Origin: Rodentolepis nana
Taxonomy: Eukaryota; Platyhelminthes; Cestoda; Cyclophyllidea; Hymenolepididae
Assembly: GCA_900617975.1 (NCBI GenBank)
Contig: UZAE01012355.1
Span: 1-18,474 of the forward strand
Direction: 5' to 3'
DNA length: 18,474 nucleotides
Shown: one piece after another, positions 1 to 12,520 of the stretch
Position numbering within the stretch: the stretch's first letter is position 1
How the letters are laid out: every line of letters begins with the position of its first letter
Translations under genes and position numbers: made by a program
Notes under the pieces: generated by a model
Seen by the model: the letters and a program-made list of their open reading frames with translations, nothing else
What the model was told of the DNA's origin: nothing
The model's database searches: none

Positions 1-2402
1 GGGGGGAGGGGGTTGGAGAATCAGGAAGGTGGGTTTTGGGTTGGGGGTGTCTGACTTGTGCTTTTCTCCAAAGCCAGTTAATTATATGTTATCCAGATGA
101 ATCAGACACATCAGGGTGATCTACGGCGGTTGATAGAAAACGCCATTTATTCTTTTCTGTCTTTCAGATTAAAAAAAAAAGAATTAGTACTTTATAAAGG
201 ACAACAAGTGATTTAAAAGTTAGCATTAGTAAGGAATTTTGTTGGTTCCTCCAAAGGTGTCAACACGGAAGTAAGGAAAGTGGTATGTTGAAAATAATAG
301 TCATATTGCAATATGCAGATCACTATAAGATCCAAATGATAAATATACCCTTGTTGAATCCTTAAGCAGAAATGGTAGAATTCCGTGAGAGGAATTCCTG
401 CCCAGGCACTAATGACTTTGATCAACAAGTTGCTCTGTTCTATTACTGATGAACTAGGTAGTCATCCAAACCTAACTATCTTGCTTTTACATAAATATCC
501 ACAATTTCTTAACAAGTGACGAAAGAAGCCGGCCTTTTGGCAACAATTCTCTTCTATTCTACTCCTGGACCCGATGTAATGGCTATCCAAAATGAATTAA
601 ATACTAGGTGAGATTACATCAGTAGCGGTATGGCTTAACTTTACAATACTTTTATGCCATGAAAGAACTAAATAGCACGCCACCTCCAACTCATAAGTTG
701 ATTGGTTCGGGTGATGTATGATTTTAATTTCAAGATTCAACTGAACAAAGACGTTTTGCAAAATACGCTTTCAAGGAAAGGAGAAGCATTTAAAATTTTC
801 CTACCCCCATATATGAATGGATGTATCTAAATCGATCGATATAATATTTTTATCAATCCAAATAGGACACTGGACATTTTATTAATGACTATATTGTAAC
901 TGTTTAGGGGTAAAACTAATAAAGGATATATTATTAGTACAAGAGTGAGCGAAGTTATGCCTAATTCAAAAAATATACGTTTCTTCATCAAAGGATTTTT
1001 TGAAGGGGCTCACTTTGAAGCGTATAGTTACGTTAAAGACTGACGTTCTGATTTCGGACTTTACAATCCTCTTTGCTTTTTTTGAGACATAAGAAAACCG
1101 GAAATCGGGTATTTAATGTCCCCATTGTTCCTTACACCTGAGTGACGTTGATCCCGACAACTTTGTAGATTCACCGGTTTCTTCGCTCTACCGTTTGCAC
1201 TCAAGGCATCTTGAGGACATGAACTACACTTTACGACAGATAGATAGATAGCTCAAATAAGTGACAAATGTTCACTAATATCTTCACCCAGATATCTACC
1301 CAAGAATTATAGCGTTTATTTAGACGTACAAGCAATACCAAGAACGGAAGTGCTTACAAAGATTGAAGTGGAGTCAGATTAAGGTCAGAAGTTCATTTGT
1401 GCTAAATAACTTGAGGAATGGTATTTAAAGAATGCGAGTCAGTGAACAACCGGTCACAAAACTTATCCACCGACTCAGACGTTGTGTATTCGAAACACGA
1501 TGATTGCAATAGTAAAATCGTTAGTGATAGAGTGATAGTAAAATCGTTAAAAGAGAGATAGTCAAATTGTCTCACTTAGAGGCATAAAATATATGTTTCT
1601 AGTAAGTTGGCACCTAAATGTCACACTTATCTCAAGTTAGTGGGGGGTATCAAGTGAGTGGTTCTTCATTAATTAATCAATCGCACAGAAACTGGATGGA
1701 TTACTATTAGTTGAATGCTCCTTCAGAATAAATAAAATAAAATAATAATAAAAAATAACAATCTGTTTAACAGATTCCTTCTTAAGACAGTCAATTCCCT
1801 AATAATTGTTGGAGTAATGACCTCATAACTTATAGAGGTTTGAAGTTAAAATTCCCAGTAAATTTGACCCTGAGTTAGTTTTAATTTATTAGTCAACTTT
1901 ATGCACAACGAAAATCGAATTTTTGAATTTTAACCATTAATTATACAAGGCATCTTTCCCCTGTTTGTACATCACTTATGACTCATGTGAACTTGTAGAG
2001 TGACCTCAAATTACACACACCAAATGATTAAACATATCACACACGAACTAATAGTACGTTTCAGTAGGGTGACCTTAAGATGTCTTTTCGCTCAATAACT
2101 CATAATAGAGCAACACCCCCTCCTGGTGATTCCTTTTCCTTTCAGTTGAGTTCTGGTTTGATTTCGTTTAATATGTCTGACTTCATTTTAATTGAGTCAC
2201 TCATGGGGGGGGGGCAATATTACAGGTCAATCAATTATTTCAAGGAGAAATACTAGAGTATAATAAAAAATGTCATTTTACCGCTCTATTATAACATAGA
2301 ACCAATCAAACTTAGACTTCGTGACTAATTTGAGATTATTCTGAATAAATATATACACACAGAGGTCTACTTTACTAAGTTATTTTGAATAGAGATGAAT
2401 AA
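1..2402. other. gene-free AT-rich region
   Basis: I see no supportable exon, RNA gene or terminal repeat. The first 60 bases are G-rich. Minor features are a short GATA run near 1240, an A/T-rich AATAAAATAATAATA stretch near 1730-1757, and a G homopolymer near 2206-2214. Confidence 0.5.
1509..1549 (+). repeat. short direct duplication, period 26 bp
   Basis: ATAGTAAAATCGTTA occurs at 1509-1523 and again at 1535-1549, separated by GTGATAGAGTG. This is a small local duplication with no evident function. Confidence 0.6.
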
Positions 2403-2535
2403 TTACTTTGTGTCTCTCTGTCTCTTCTACATCTGTGAATCACTCTTCTGTTCCCACTCTCGGATTTTTCTCACTTTGATGTTCCTCACTTTGTGAAGCC
2501 CGAAGTCAGCTAAATGGCTAATGATAACTATAAAA
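2403..2535 (+). repeat. dispersed repeat, copy 1
   Basis: This segment shares long near-identical blocks with two segments near 8.2-8.5 kb. The shared blocks include ACATCTGTGAATCACTCTTC, TTTGATGTTCCTC, GTGAAGCCCGAAGTCA and GGCTAATGATAACTAT. Similarity stops after ACTAT, so this copy lacks the 3' part of the others. No open frame is conserved. The family is unknown to me. Confidence 0.75.
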
Positions 2536-3395
2536 ATTTCCTCCAAATACTCTTGAAAATGACACTTTGAAGGGTCATAACAGGAGTAAGGACTTCGTCT
2601 TCTTCTTCTGAAAAAATTTCTAGTTGTTTAAAGCCTCAGGCATGAACATCGCCTTTGATCTGTAACAATGAGTATAGGAGACTGATTTTTTTAACAAAAC
2701 TGGAAAAAATAATCTTGCTCTTAATTATTAGTTCAATGTGGTTTTATAGAATTGGGTTTACCTAACAGGTTTTTTTTATTTGAAAATTGTTGCTTTATCA
2801 ATCTTGTTTGAAGTCGAATGTAATAGATTCTATCTCTTGATGTGGAATGTGGTTTATAATTTGATCATTGTATTTTATGGATATTTTCAAAAAAAGTCTT
2901 TTTAGTTAGTGAAAAGTTCAGTTTTATGAGCTCTACAATAATGAGGCCTTTGACAAATGCACACTTTACGTAATTTTATTTTTATCAAAAGGATTGGGGG
3001 AATTCAGTTATTTATTATATGTGAAAAGGATAAAGTAATGAACAGACTTTTCAAAATATTTATTAAATGTGATTCTGCTCCTTGATTATGTTGAGCATTA
3101 ATCACTCATGAGAGTTCCTTTAACTTAAAAATAGACCCCAAGTTGGTTAACTCATCTTTGCTAATAATAGGTTACAAAAACATGACCCCATAAAATCTTG
3201 ACCTCACGGATCCCCGATAGCTTCTCTTCCCCAGTGCAATCACAATCATTGGGACCGTAAACAATGTAAACTGTGCAGTTTTTAGAAAGAGGAAAAGCAA
3301 AAGAAAAAAATCATTGATTCATTTATAAAAAAACATGAAATTGCGTATTCCCAGCTTCCAACTTGTTGAGAATGATTATCTAACTAGAGTAGCCA

Positions 3396-3475
3396 ATGGT
3401 ATTGTGGTTCAGAGGTTAAATAGCCAATTTAAAAGGCGCAGATGTAAATACACATGTGCTTTCGACTCGATTTCT
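3396..3475 (+). repeat. possible degenerate tRNA-derived (SINE-like) element
   Basis: GTGGTTCAGAGGTTAAA (3404-3420) resembles a tRNA D-arm or A-box region. About 55 nt later, GCTTTCGACTCGA (3458-3470) resembles a B box or T loop. I could not fold a complete acceptor stem, and the B box departs from GGTTCGA at the start. It may be a decayed tRNA-derived repeat or a chance match. Confidence 0.22.
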
Positions 3476-6400
3476 ATGCACCTACCCCTATCACTGACTC
3501 AGATGGATTTTTGGTTTCAATCAAAACCTACTAATTCCCCCCCCCTTCGCCTTTGGGTTAAGTGAATGACAACATTGATAATATATATATTGACAATTTT
3601 AGTTCGTGCATTTTCCTATGGAGAAAAAAACACTTTTGTCACAACAAACGTTGACATTTTAAGAGAAATGGTTATTAAATCATAAATCGTTTTGGTATGT
3701 ATGAAGTTGAAGAGCATCTTGAATTAATAAGCACAAAATAGGATACGATAAAAAGACAGAAATAGGCGAACAGTAATTTTGTTCAATTTGCTAAAGAAGA
3801 AAAGATGAACTCGGAGCAATGGATTTTAAATACATTTTCTTGTTGGGTCATCAAATCAAACGGGGACATTAACTAGGATGAGTAAAGGTGACAAATATCC
3901 CAATGCAAACTCTATGGTTTGAAGGGTACAGCCAACTTATAAAACAGAGTTGTGTTGGGGTAACGACGAGCCAAAAAAACACTAAATTTTCAAATATTTA
4001 AACGAAAACTTAAAAACGGTAAATATTGCATTAAGATGCCATAGTTTGCTCAAGTTTTTAACGATTTGTTTATACTAATGGCAAATACAGGTTACACTTA
4101 AATCTTGTTAATTTCACTTAGACCGTCAATTTTCTCATATACAGTTAGGATAGTAAAAGTAATTTTCAACTCAACTAGTCAGCAATATGTCAGAGAATCT
4201 TTACTTAAATCTGTCAGCTAATCTCTTTCGATGAGATGCAGCAATGGCGTTGGTCCCTCGAACATTGAGGTTCCCTTAATTTGTCAAATTAATATTAAAA
4301 GCTAAGCAGAAGTTTCGAAACGCAGTTTAGCCTATGTATAGACTTAAAGAGGTACCTGTTTAATTACCTATAGAACTTCACAGTAGTTTACTTGTCGATG
4401 GTCGACGAGGCTTTAATTAGAATAAAATTTGATTGAAAATTGATGATCAAATTCTATAAATAACATTCAACTCCTTTCACCAGTCACATAGATACTAGTT
4501 TCAGAGTGAGAGAGCCATTATTTAAACGTCTTATTAAAAAAAATTTATGCGCTAAAGTATTTTCGCATTATTTAATGTGCTTTAAGAACTTTTACTTACA
4601 ATAACGTAGTCTTATAAATTCATTTGACAGGCCTAATACTCCCAATCTCGAATGAGTGAATTTATTTACCCATGTAAATAACCAAAAATCTGGAATTGCA
4701 AATGAATGCGGGTACATTAAACTCATATCCCCTTCTTTAGGTAAAAGTTTACTTCTTAGGCTTTTCCGATAATGTGAACAAAAATGAGTGCAAATTGGAG
4801 ATATGACCTCAAATAAGATATAATTAGATAGTGACAAAATTTACGAGTTCACCCCACTGGAACCTAATATTAACCCGCATTGTGATGTGACCTGGGCCTC
4901 CCAGTTGCGCTTTGAGATAAGTCCTAAGTTATGAGTCAGAACCACACATTGCCTCAACCGTTTCCAATTAATAAATGGGTCAAAAATATTGCCACTTTAA
5001 GTAATTCAGTCCAATATAGAACTTTATTGACAAATGCAGTTGCTTTTACCTCTTTAAGGTTTGGATAATTGAGGAATATGGAGGAGCTCCAGTGTCAACT
5101 TCTTCCTCAGTTCGCACTCCAGTCACACTTGACTTTAAATTTACATTTATGACCTGGAAATCAAGAAGGAATATAAACTTAAATGAATTTCTCTAAGCAA
5201 TTTCAACCGGCAGGATGGCTCTTTTCGACAAATCAACTAAATACTTCATCTGTTTAGGTAAAACGCAGCAAATTAATTTTTTGAGAAATTAAAAAAATTT
5301 TTAATTGTTTTATTTAAAATATTCTCTGCATCTTAGGATAGAAAATAAAACGACCCATCGATTTTAAACAAATTTTGACTCGCATTAATTTGGAAAATGC
5401 ATTTCCCCAAATAATAAAGGAAATTCAAAACTAATTTGTAGCACAATTATAAAATAGAAATCAGTGTCATATGTAATTAATAATTTGACAAAAAATCAAT
5501 TTATTCGAGTTTTCACAAACTGTAACTCTTCAATTTATCAATTTTACTTTTGCCGACATCCCCTTATCTGGAAAATATGTACACTTCTGGTTACCATTTG
5601 AAACTTAAAAGTGTGAGATTTAGTGGAAAAGAATGTAAATATAAAATTAAAATGCAATGAAATGATTAAACACGATTAGATGAGAACTGATTTTCAATAT
5701 ATTTAAATATTTGTTTTAATCCCAACAATATTACTATCGTGAAACGCGGGATTTTACGTTTCAGACAAACAAATGCACTGTTACAGCAAAATTGAAATCT
5801 TTTGGGGCATGGAAAGAAGATTTTTCCAGATTTAAGGTTCGAGATTTCGTTATTATGAACAACCATTTAATGTGTGGCGTTTCAGGTAACCTTCTCTTGA
5901 ATAGGGCTAAATGCCATCAGTATTGCTTGTTGATCACTGTGTCTGAAGGGCAAAAATCTCGTCCATAGTAGAAAGGCATCGTTTTCCCCTCCGTAAACGT
6001 TCATTTACTGTTGGTAGATTGTATTTTGCAATTTTCACTCGAATTCCCCATGAGGAAGAGGAACTGATGTTGTCTCCTTTACCTCGGTCAATCTAAATTA
6101 ACCTGTAGCATTTTGATCGATTGGATTCGGTCATGACTTTCTTTTCTAGTTCTTTGGCACTCAAGAGAAGTATGTGGATAAAGGAGCAGATTACTGCAGA
6201 TAATTCAATGAGTTGAAAACCTACAAATTGTCGTTTATCTTCTAGTATGCTTCTAGTTGTAAATTCTGTCTCGAATCCCCCCCCCCTCTACATGAACCTG
6301 CTATTTCATATTTGCAATTACAGTGGAGTTTAATTTTTTCCAGCCTAATTGCTTTCATCGGATCAGCTTTTTAACACCTTGCCAATTTGCATGAATGGGT

Positions 6401-7072
6401 TTATCTAAACTGAAGCATAATGGTTTGAGGAAACATTTCTATTAGAATTCCGGTTATTTAATCCACTTATACTTAACAAGATGATATATAATTCCAAATA
6501 TTTTGATTTCTTTGACTTAAAATTATCTTTTCACAACAACCTAAGTATGGCCGTGTTCACTATTGCCATCACAGAAGACAATTCATAGGAGCTAGAAGGT
6601 GCCTATTTACTTAAAAGCAACAGTTCTTCTCCGATTTTGGAAAGAAGAAGGTCTCTAATTCAAACAGCAATTCTTCTGCAAAGTTATTTATTGACGTTTT
6701 CCGGATATGTTGCACAATTTCAAATAAAAAAATTTGATTAGTGAAAAGACGTTAGAATCAGGATGATTAGGGTTACACTTACATTTGTTCACATGTCAAT
6801 TTGGACCCATGCAAACCTTACGTTATTTTAATGAAGTCAGTATTCCCCACAGAATAATTCTTTTATGTACTTAATCACTGAGTATAAAATTGTGTTTATA
6901 ATGCTAAAGTCATCAACTTTGCTCCTCTTTGGTGTCTCCACTTTCCAATCTCATGACGTTAACTTAAAGATGCCTAACTTTGAGATGTTACAATACTACG
7001 GTATTTGTTAAGCATAGTTACTGATTCGACTGGGGCTTTATTAAGAACGCATTGTTAATTAGATGTTATGTA

Positions 7073-7146
7073 CAAATGACCTCAAGTTGGCCTTTGCCTA
7101 TGTGCCGAAAAATTGACACGGCAACAATACAGAAAGAGGTCATTTG
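7073..7146. repeat. 11-bp perfect inverted repeat containing AGGTCA half-sites
   Basis: CAAATGACCTC at 7073-7083 is repeated as its exact complement, GAGGTCATTTG, at 7136-7146, with a 52-bp spacer. Each arm holds AGGTCA/TGACCT, the half-site bound by many nuclear receptors. A spacer this long is not a classical response element, so a regulatory role is only a possibility. Confidence 0.4.
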
Positions 7147-8160
7147 AGGGCGGTATCAATTTACAGTTGATTTATTCGGAAAGAAATCCACATCCTTCCT
7201 TTCAGAATTTATAAGAACAATGAATTATTTTCCGACAAGTTCCATCACTTAAGCGTCATTTATTATTGCAAGAGAAACTGACTACAAATAAAGTTTAATT
7301 TGTTTAAAGAAAGAGTAAAGCAGTGCGAAAAGTATTCATGGTTGGGAAGGAAGGAAAAATTAAAAATCGAAAAATATCACAACAATCACATGAGAAATTC
7401 CTAATTCTATCAAATTGATTGCCCAATCTTTACAATGTAAAATATTCATAATGCTCACTTATGCATGCATATGTAACATACCGTTGCAGTTTCATTTAGT
7501 ACAATATAGAATAATTTCGAATACAGAACATTACTATAAGAAAAAGGCAATCAATTTCGATGACCACGCAAAATCCCCGTGAACTCAAATTGGACGAAAT
7601 TCCTTTAGCAATCAATGAGTAAAACTTTACGTCAATTTATACTTCAGGTCATTTATGTGATATAATTCGGAAGCGACACATTATTTTTAGCTTTAAAGTT
7701 GTTAAGTAAATAAGGAAGCTACGTGTATAGGATTTCAAAAAGGTTACGAAATTCTAAATAGCTCCATATGCAATTAGGACTCGAGATTTTTGGAAACGCT
7801 TGTTTAGTGCTTAGCTTTCAAGGAAGAGGCCCGAAAGATGTGGATGCTGTCAACGGTGTGCATGCATTTATTGTTTCTTAATCCCAACCAAGTTCAATTT
7901 TTCTGATTGACCAAGTTAGAAATTTTGTACGGTAGAACATTAGCGCTAATGCAGAATATGACAGTGATAGTTTATAAATACTAATATTTATTTAATTGGG
8001 GTGTGCGATAGACTTACCTCCACGTGGTGCACCCTGGGCAACGTATACTCATGCGGCAAAAAAGTCTATAAACCGGCAGTTGACTTCTGAGTTCAAGCTA
8101 TCATGACCCCACTGTATGTCATATTCGACCACTTTCACAGTACTCATCTCAACTTTCATC

Positions 8161-8335
8161 TACCTTTGTGTCTGTCTCTTTTACATCTTTGAAACACTCT
8201 TCTGTTCACCCCTCCTCTCGACTTTTTTCGATTTGATGTTCCTCTCCCTCTGTGAAGCCTGAAGTCAACTAAAGGGCTAATGATAACTATCATAAAGCCT
8301 GCCATTTGATATAAATACATTTCTTTAATTGTATT
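8161..8335 (+). repeat. dispersed repeat, copy 2
   Basis: This copy matches copy 1 by eye at roughly 80%, in the same orientation. The shared blocks are TTTGTGTCT, CACTCTTCTGTTC, TTTGATGTTCCTCT, GTGAAGCC, GAAGTCAACTAA and GGCTAATGATAACTAT. It extends beyond copy 1 with GCCATTTGATATAAATA, which is shared with copy 3. No coding potential is visible. Confidence 0.75.
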
Positions 8336-8357
8336 CACTGCCGATGTACTATCCATA

Positions 8358-8510
8358 CTCTTTTACATCTGTGAATCACTCTTCCATTTCTTCTCCCCAC
8401 TTTTTTGACTTTGTCTGTTCCTCTCCCCTGTGAACCCCGAAGTCAACTAATGTGGTAATGGTAAATGGTGTGAAGTCTGTCATTTGATATAAATAAAATT
8501 CCTGTAATTC
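8358..8510 (+). repeat. dispersed repeat, copy 3 (tandem to copy 2)
   Basis: This copy lies about 20 bp after copy 2, in the same orientation. It shares TTTTACATCTGTGAATCACT with copy 1 and GAAGTCAACTAA and TCATTTGATATAAATA with copy 2. It is more diverged in the middle (TGTGGTAATGGTAAATGG). The tandem placement suggests a local duplication of the unit. Confidence 0.72.
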
Positions 8511-8841
8511 AGCTCGGAAGGATATTAACTTTCACTTTAATTCTTTTCCAAAGTTGTAAGCAAAATTCCGATTGATATTTGGCTAGTTCACGTTCGCGAA
8601 ATTGGTGATTAAATTTGAATATCTGCAAGTAAAGTCCATTTCATAAGTGACATCTTAAACAAGAAAAAATAATTTCTCTATGGCGAAAAAGCATACATTT
8701 TTGTAGGGATACCATGAAGCGCTCTTATACACGATAAAATTATAATTATGCCTCGGGATGAGTAGATGTATCTTTCTGGCGTTGTAGCAGAAGTAACAGT
8801 GAATATAATTGCTCTCCGTCTGTTCGAGTTGACTTGGGATA

Positions 8842-8874
8842 GGCGGGGGGAGAGGAGGGGTGGGGGGGGAGGGG
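8842..8874 (+). repeat. G-run tract with G-quadruplex potential
   Basis: Four runs of at least four Gs, at 8845-8850, 8857-8860, 8862-8869 and 8871-8874, are separated by short loops. This meets the usual G-quadruplex pattern on the + strand. The tract stands out sharply from the AT-rich surroundings. Confidence 0.6.
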
Positions 8875-8969
8875 TATAAGGGAGAAAGTACGCTTCAGCA
8901 GTACTCCAATATGCTCGCGTAGGAGGAAGCAATTATAACAGCTTTCACACATTGCCGTTCATTTGTTGA

Positions 8970-9062
8970 CCCCCCNTTCCCCCCCCCCCCCCCCGCCACT
9001 CCCTTCCAAATCAGAAATTTCCATCCTCCTCATAAAACTTCACCATCTCACTCCCCCCCCCC
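8970..9062 (+). repeat. C homopolymer tracts containing an unresolved base
   Basis: C runs at 8970-8975, 8979-8994 and 9053-9062 sit within C-rich DNA, with an N at 8976. The run lengths are probably unreliable, since homopolymers are hard to sequence. The minus strand here has G-quadruplex potential, and the tract is complementary to the G tract about 100 bp upstream. Confidence 0.6.
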
Positions 9063-10065
9063 TTCCAAGTACGTTCCCACAGCCTAAGAGTGGAATTGGC
9101 AGAAAAGAACACGCTAAAAAGTATATTCACATCTGAGCAAATTCAGGACTAAGAACACTTATTAATTTTGGAGAATGGTTTTGGAATCTGCACAACGGTG
9201 TTTTCATCGATTTTCAATAATGGCAACATGGCGACTAAAGATTTCTCTCGCAAATGGTAGTTGGTCTAATTCTACATCGTTATTATTATTTAAATTTGAT
9301 TATGCGTGCCATTTTTTGTGAAAATTTAAATTGGCTATCGTTTGAAAATGAGAAATGATTACAATCGAAGGAAATTAAAGTAGCAACTTTCCCAGGATTA
9401 TCAGTCTTATTGCCGTTTGTTCACACATTTTGTATATTGGTTAATATGTTATGAAATGATCGCGGTTTTTTAATGATTCTGAATAAATTATAAAGTCACC
9501 TTAATCTCGTGCTATTACCGAGTAAGGGGCATCTGTGGCTATTTAGGGGATAGCATGGCTATAACAGGTATCAAACAGCCGTAAGTGCAATCTCTAACAT
9601 TATTTACAACTCCGAAGCAGATTTATGCAAATATCTCAAAAATCAATTCTCAGAAGCGGCTGCTACCTCGACAATTATGAATGTTCTTACCATGCTAGAA
9701 CCTCTTTTTCATCCTTGTCCTTCGCTCTTTAATCTTGTCCTATTGAGCCTACATCTCTTGAAATTCCCGGCCAATCAGTCACTAAAATTACTCCTGTTCT
9801 CATTAAATGATTTTAGATTATGCGATTTCTTCAAATCGTGGTGTAATAAATACAAATAAGCCCTCAAATTGAGAAAACAAGCTTTTTGCCTATTCAGGAG
9901 ACCAGATCATGTCGAATATGAGCCACGCCCAAAATACGTCCTGTCCAAGGGATTCGATCAACATGGTTGCTATGACACTGTGTAGGCAGTAGGCTTTTGG
10001 TGAGATCTACTCACTCTTGTTACTTACATTAACATTATGATCAAGCATGATGAGGGCATATATGA

Positions 10066-10668
10066 CTTAGTAAGCTTTCATTACGAAAAATTTTGTCCGG
10101 GCACAACAGTAGTAGTACAGTTCAAGTGTCGTATTTTAACCTTCGGGCTTTAAACGAAGCCTTAGAAACCTCAAAGAACTCGCTGCTAAAATTTAGGGAG
10201 AATCCCTATTTGATGTTGCTAGAATGGCTAGAGAATAAGATGGCGTATCCCACACCTGCTTCAGTTCACATTTGTAACGACGCCATGCTCATGTGTATGG
10301 GTGAATTAAGCCATACAATTTACCACAGTTGAATCCTTCTATCGAACAGAAGCCACCTCCACATTGCCCGTGTTGCACTACCAAAAAGGTAAATATTTAT
10401 CACAGTCCCTCCCCTAGCACTCCGGAACTGTTCACTCACAAGACTAGTCGAGGAAAATGTATCGACATTTTCACAAAAATAATTGCCTCTATAAACTCTT
10501 ACAAAAATGCATCAGATGTCTTGGTTACCTCCCTTATCGACGCCTAACGAAGCTGGAAATACGCTGATTTACATACCAACAGGAATCATGAAGATATATA
10601 AGTGGAAAGCACTTCAAATAAAACCACGATCTCAAAGAAAGCGACAAAACCGAGCTGCTCAAAATTAG
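10066..10668 (+). other. cluster of three overlapping open frames: uncharacterised exons or a decayed gene
   Basis: Three successive + strand frames cover this stretch. Frame A is open from 10066 to 10332 and contains FNLRALNEALETSKNSLL and YLMLLEWLENK. Frame B is open at 10329-10547 and contains PPPHCPCCTTKK and KCIDIFTKIIASINSYK. Frame C runs from ATG 10507 to TAG 10668 and contains NTLIYIPTGIMKIYKWKAL and a basic tail, QRKRQNRAAQN. Frames A and B look protein-like in composition and sit in otherwise frame-poor DNA. I recognise no family. The frame changes could be introns, for example GT 10301 to AG 10328 (only 28 nt), or frameshifts in a pseudogene. Chance is also possible. Confidence 0.25.
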
Positions 10669-11162
10669 AACTAGTTTCTATTTGCAACCACAGTTTGCGG
10701 CGGATATCTGTAGGTCCCACAGAGAACCAAGCTAACCTTTTCAGTAGGAAGTCTTGAATTGATTTTCTACGAACAGGTTCTTTGAGGAAATATTTAGACA
10801 AACTAAGTTTGGCCTTTAAGGTAGCTTTATCATCGAGATTAGAGCTGCTCTATAATCTTTTGACACGGGCTGTACGTAGTTACCAGATTTTGGCTGAATA
10901 AAAAAGGAGGAACGCTCTAATTCCAAATAAAGATGCGTTATAATCTGACTGAATATAGCTAATATCTTCTAAATGAAGAGAAAGAGGGCGGATTACCATT
11001 TTCAATCCTCTTACCAATAACTCCAACTCATAAAATATAAGACAATTACGCCGTTCGAAGTATAAAAACGCATTATCATATAGAAATGCACTTAATAAAT
11101 AGAAAAAAGCTACTAACACAAATAGAAGATAACCTTGATAAGAATAAATGGAAAAGTGAGAT
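10669..11162. other. region downstream of DNAJC25, probably including its 3' UTR
   Basis: The minus strand immediately after the DNAJC25 stop should hold its 3' UTR. I found no canonical minus-strand AATAAA between 11162 and 10669, so a variant signal or a more distant end is implied. Minus-strand open frames here have no recognised motifs. Confidence 0.35.
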
Positions 11163-12499
<1,337 letters not shown>

Positions 12500-12501
12500 G
12501 G

Positions 12502-12520
12502 ACTAAGATTAACAAAACCG
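12502..12520 (-). promoter_or_regulatory. splice acceptor 3 nt upstream of the DNAJC25 start codon
   Basis: Reading the minus strand, TTTTGTTAATCTTAG (12517-12503) is followed by TCC and then ATG at 12499. A T-rich tract ending in AG this close to the first codon implies the mRNA 5' end is made by splicing. That could be spliced-leader trans-splicing, known in flatworms, or cis-splicing from an unseen 5' UTR exon. The sequence shows only the acceptor; the mechanism is inferred. Confidence 0.5.

Larger units (their letters stand above)
2540..8155. other. gene-free AT-rich region
   Basis: Apart from the SINE-like stretch and the inverted repeat listed separately, there are only short chance frames. 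None has recognisable motifs or paired splice sites. C homopolymers occur near 3536-3545 and 6278-6287. I cannot exclude small isolated exons. Confidence 0.45.
8511..10060. other. gene-free region with simple-sequence tracts
   Basis: Outside the G and C tracts listed separately, no exon can be supported. A 60-codon + strand frame near 9677-9859 is leucine- and phenylalanine-rich, but has no family signature. Confidence 0.4.

Noticed and set aside
5840..5860. GGTTCGAGATT as a tRNA B box
   Set aside because: No A box or foldable cloverleaf precedes it.
8678..8952. Minus-strand proline-rich frames (PPPPPLLSPR)
   Set aside because: The prolines are the reverse translation of the G-run tract, and there is no other coding evidence.
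10630..10668. bZIP basic region suggested by QRKRQNRAAQN
   Set aside because: The frame stops right after this string, with further stops following and no leucine zipper or splice donor. It is probably coincidental.
10586..10801. Minus-strand 71-codon frame beginning MSKYFLKEPVRRKS
   Set aside because: It has no recognisable domain, no convincing splice partners and overlaps the + strand open-frame cluster. It is too short to support alone.
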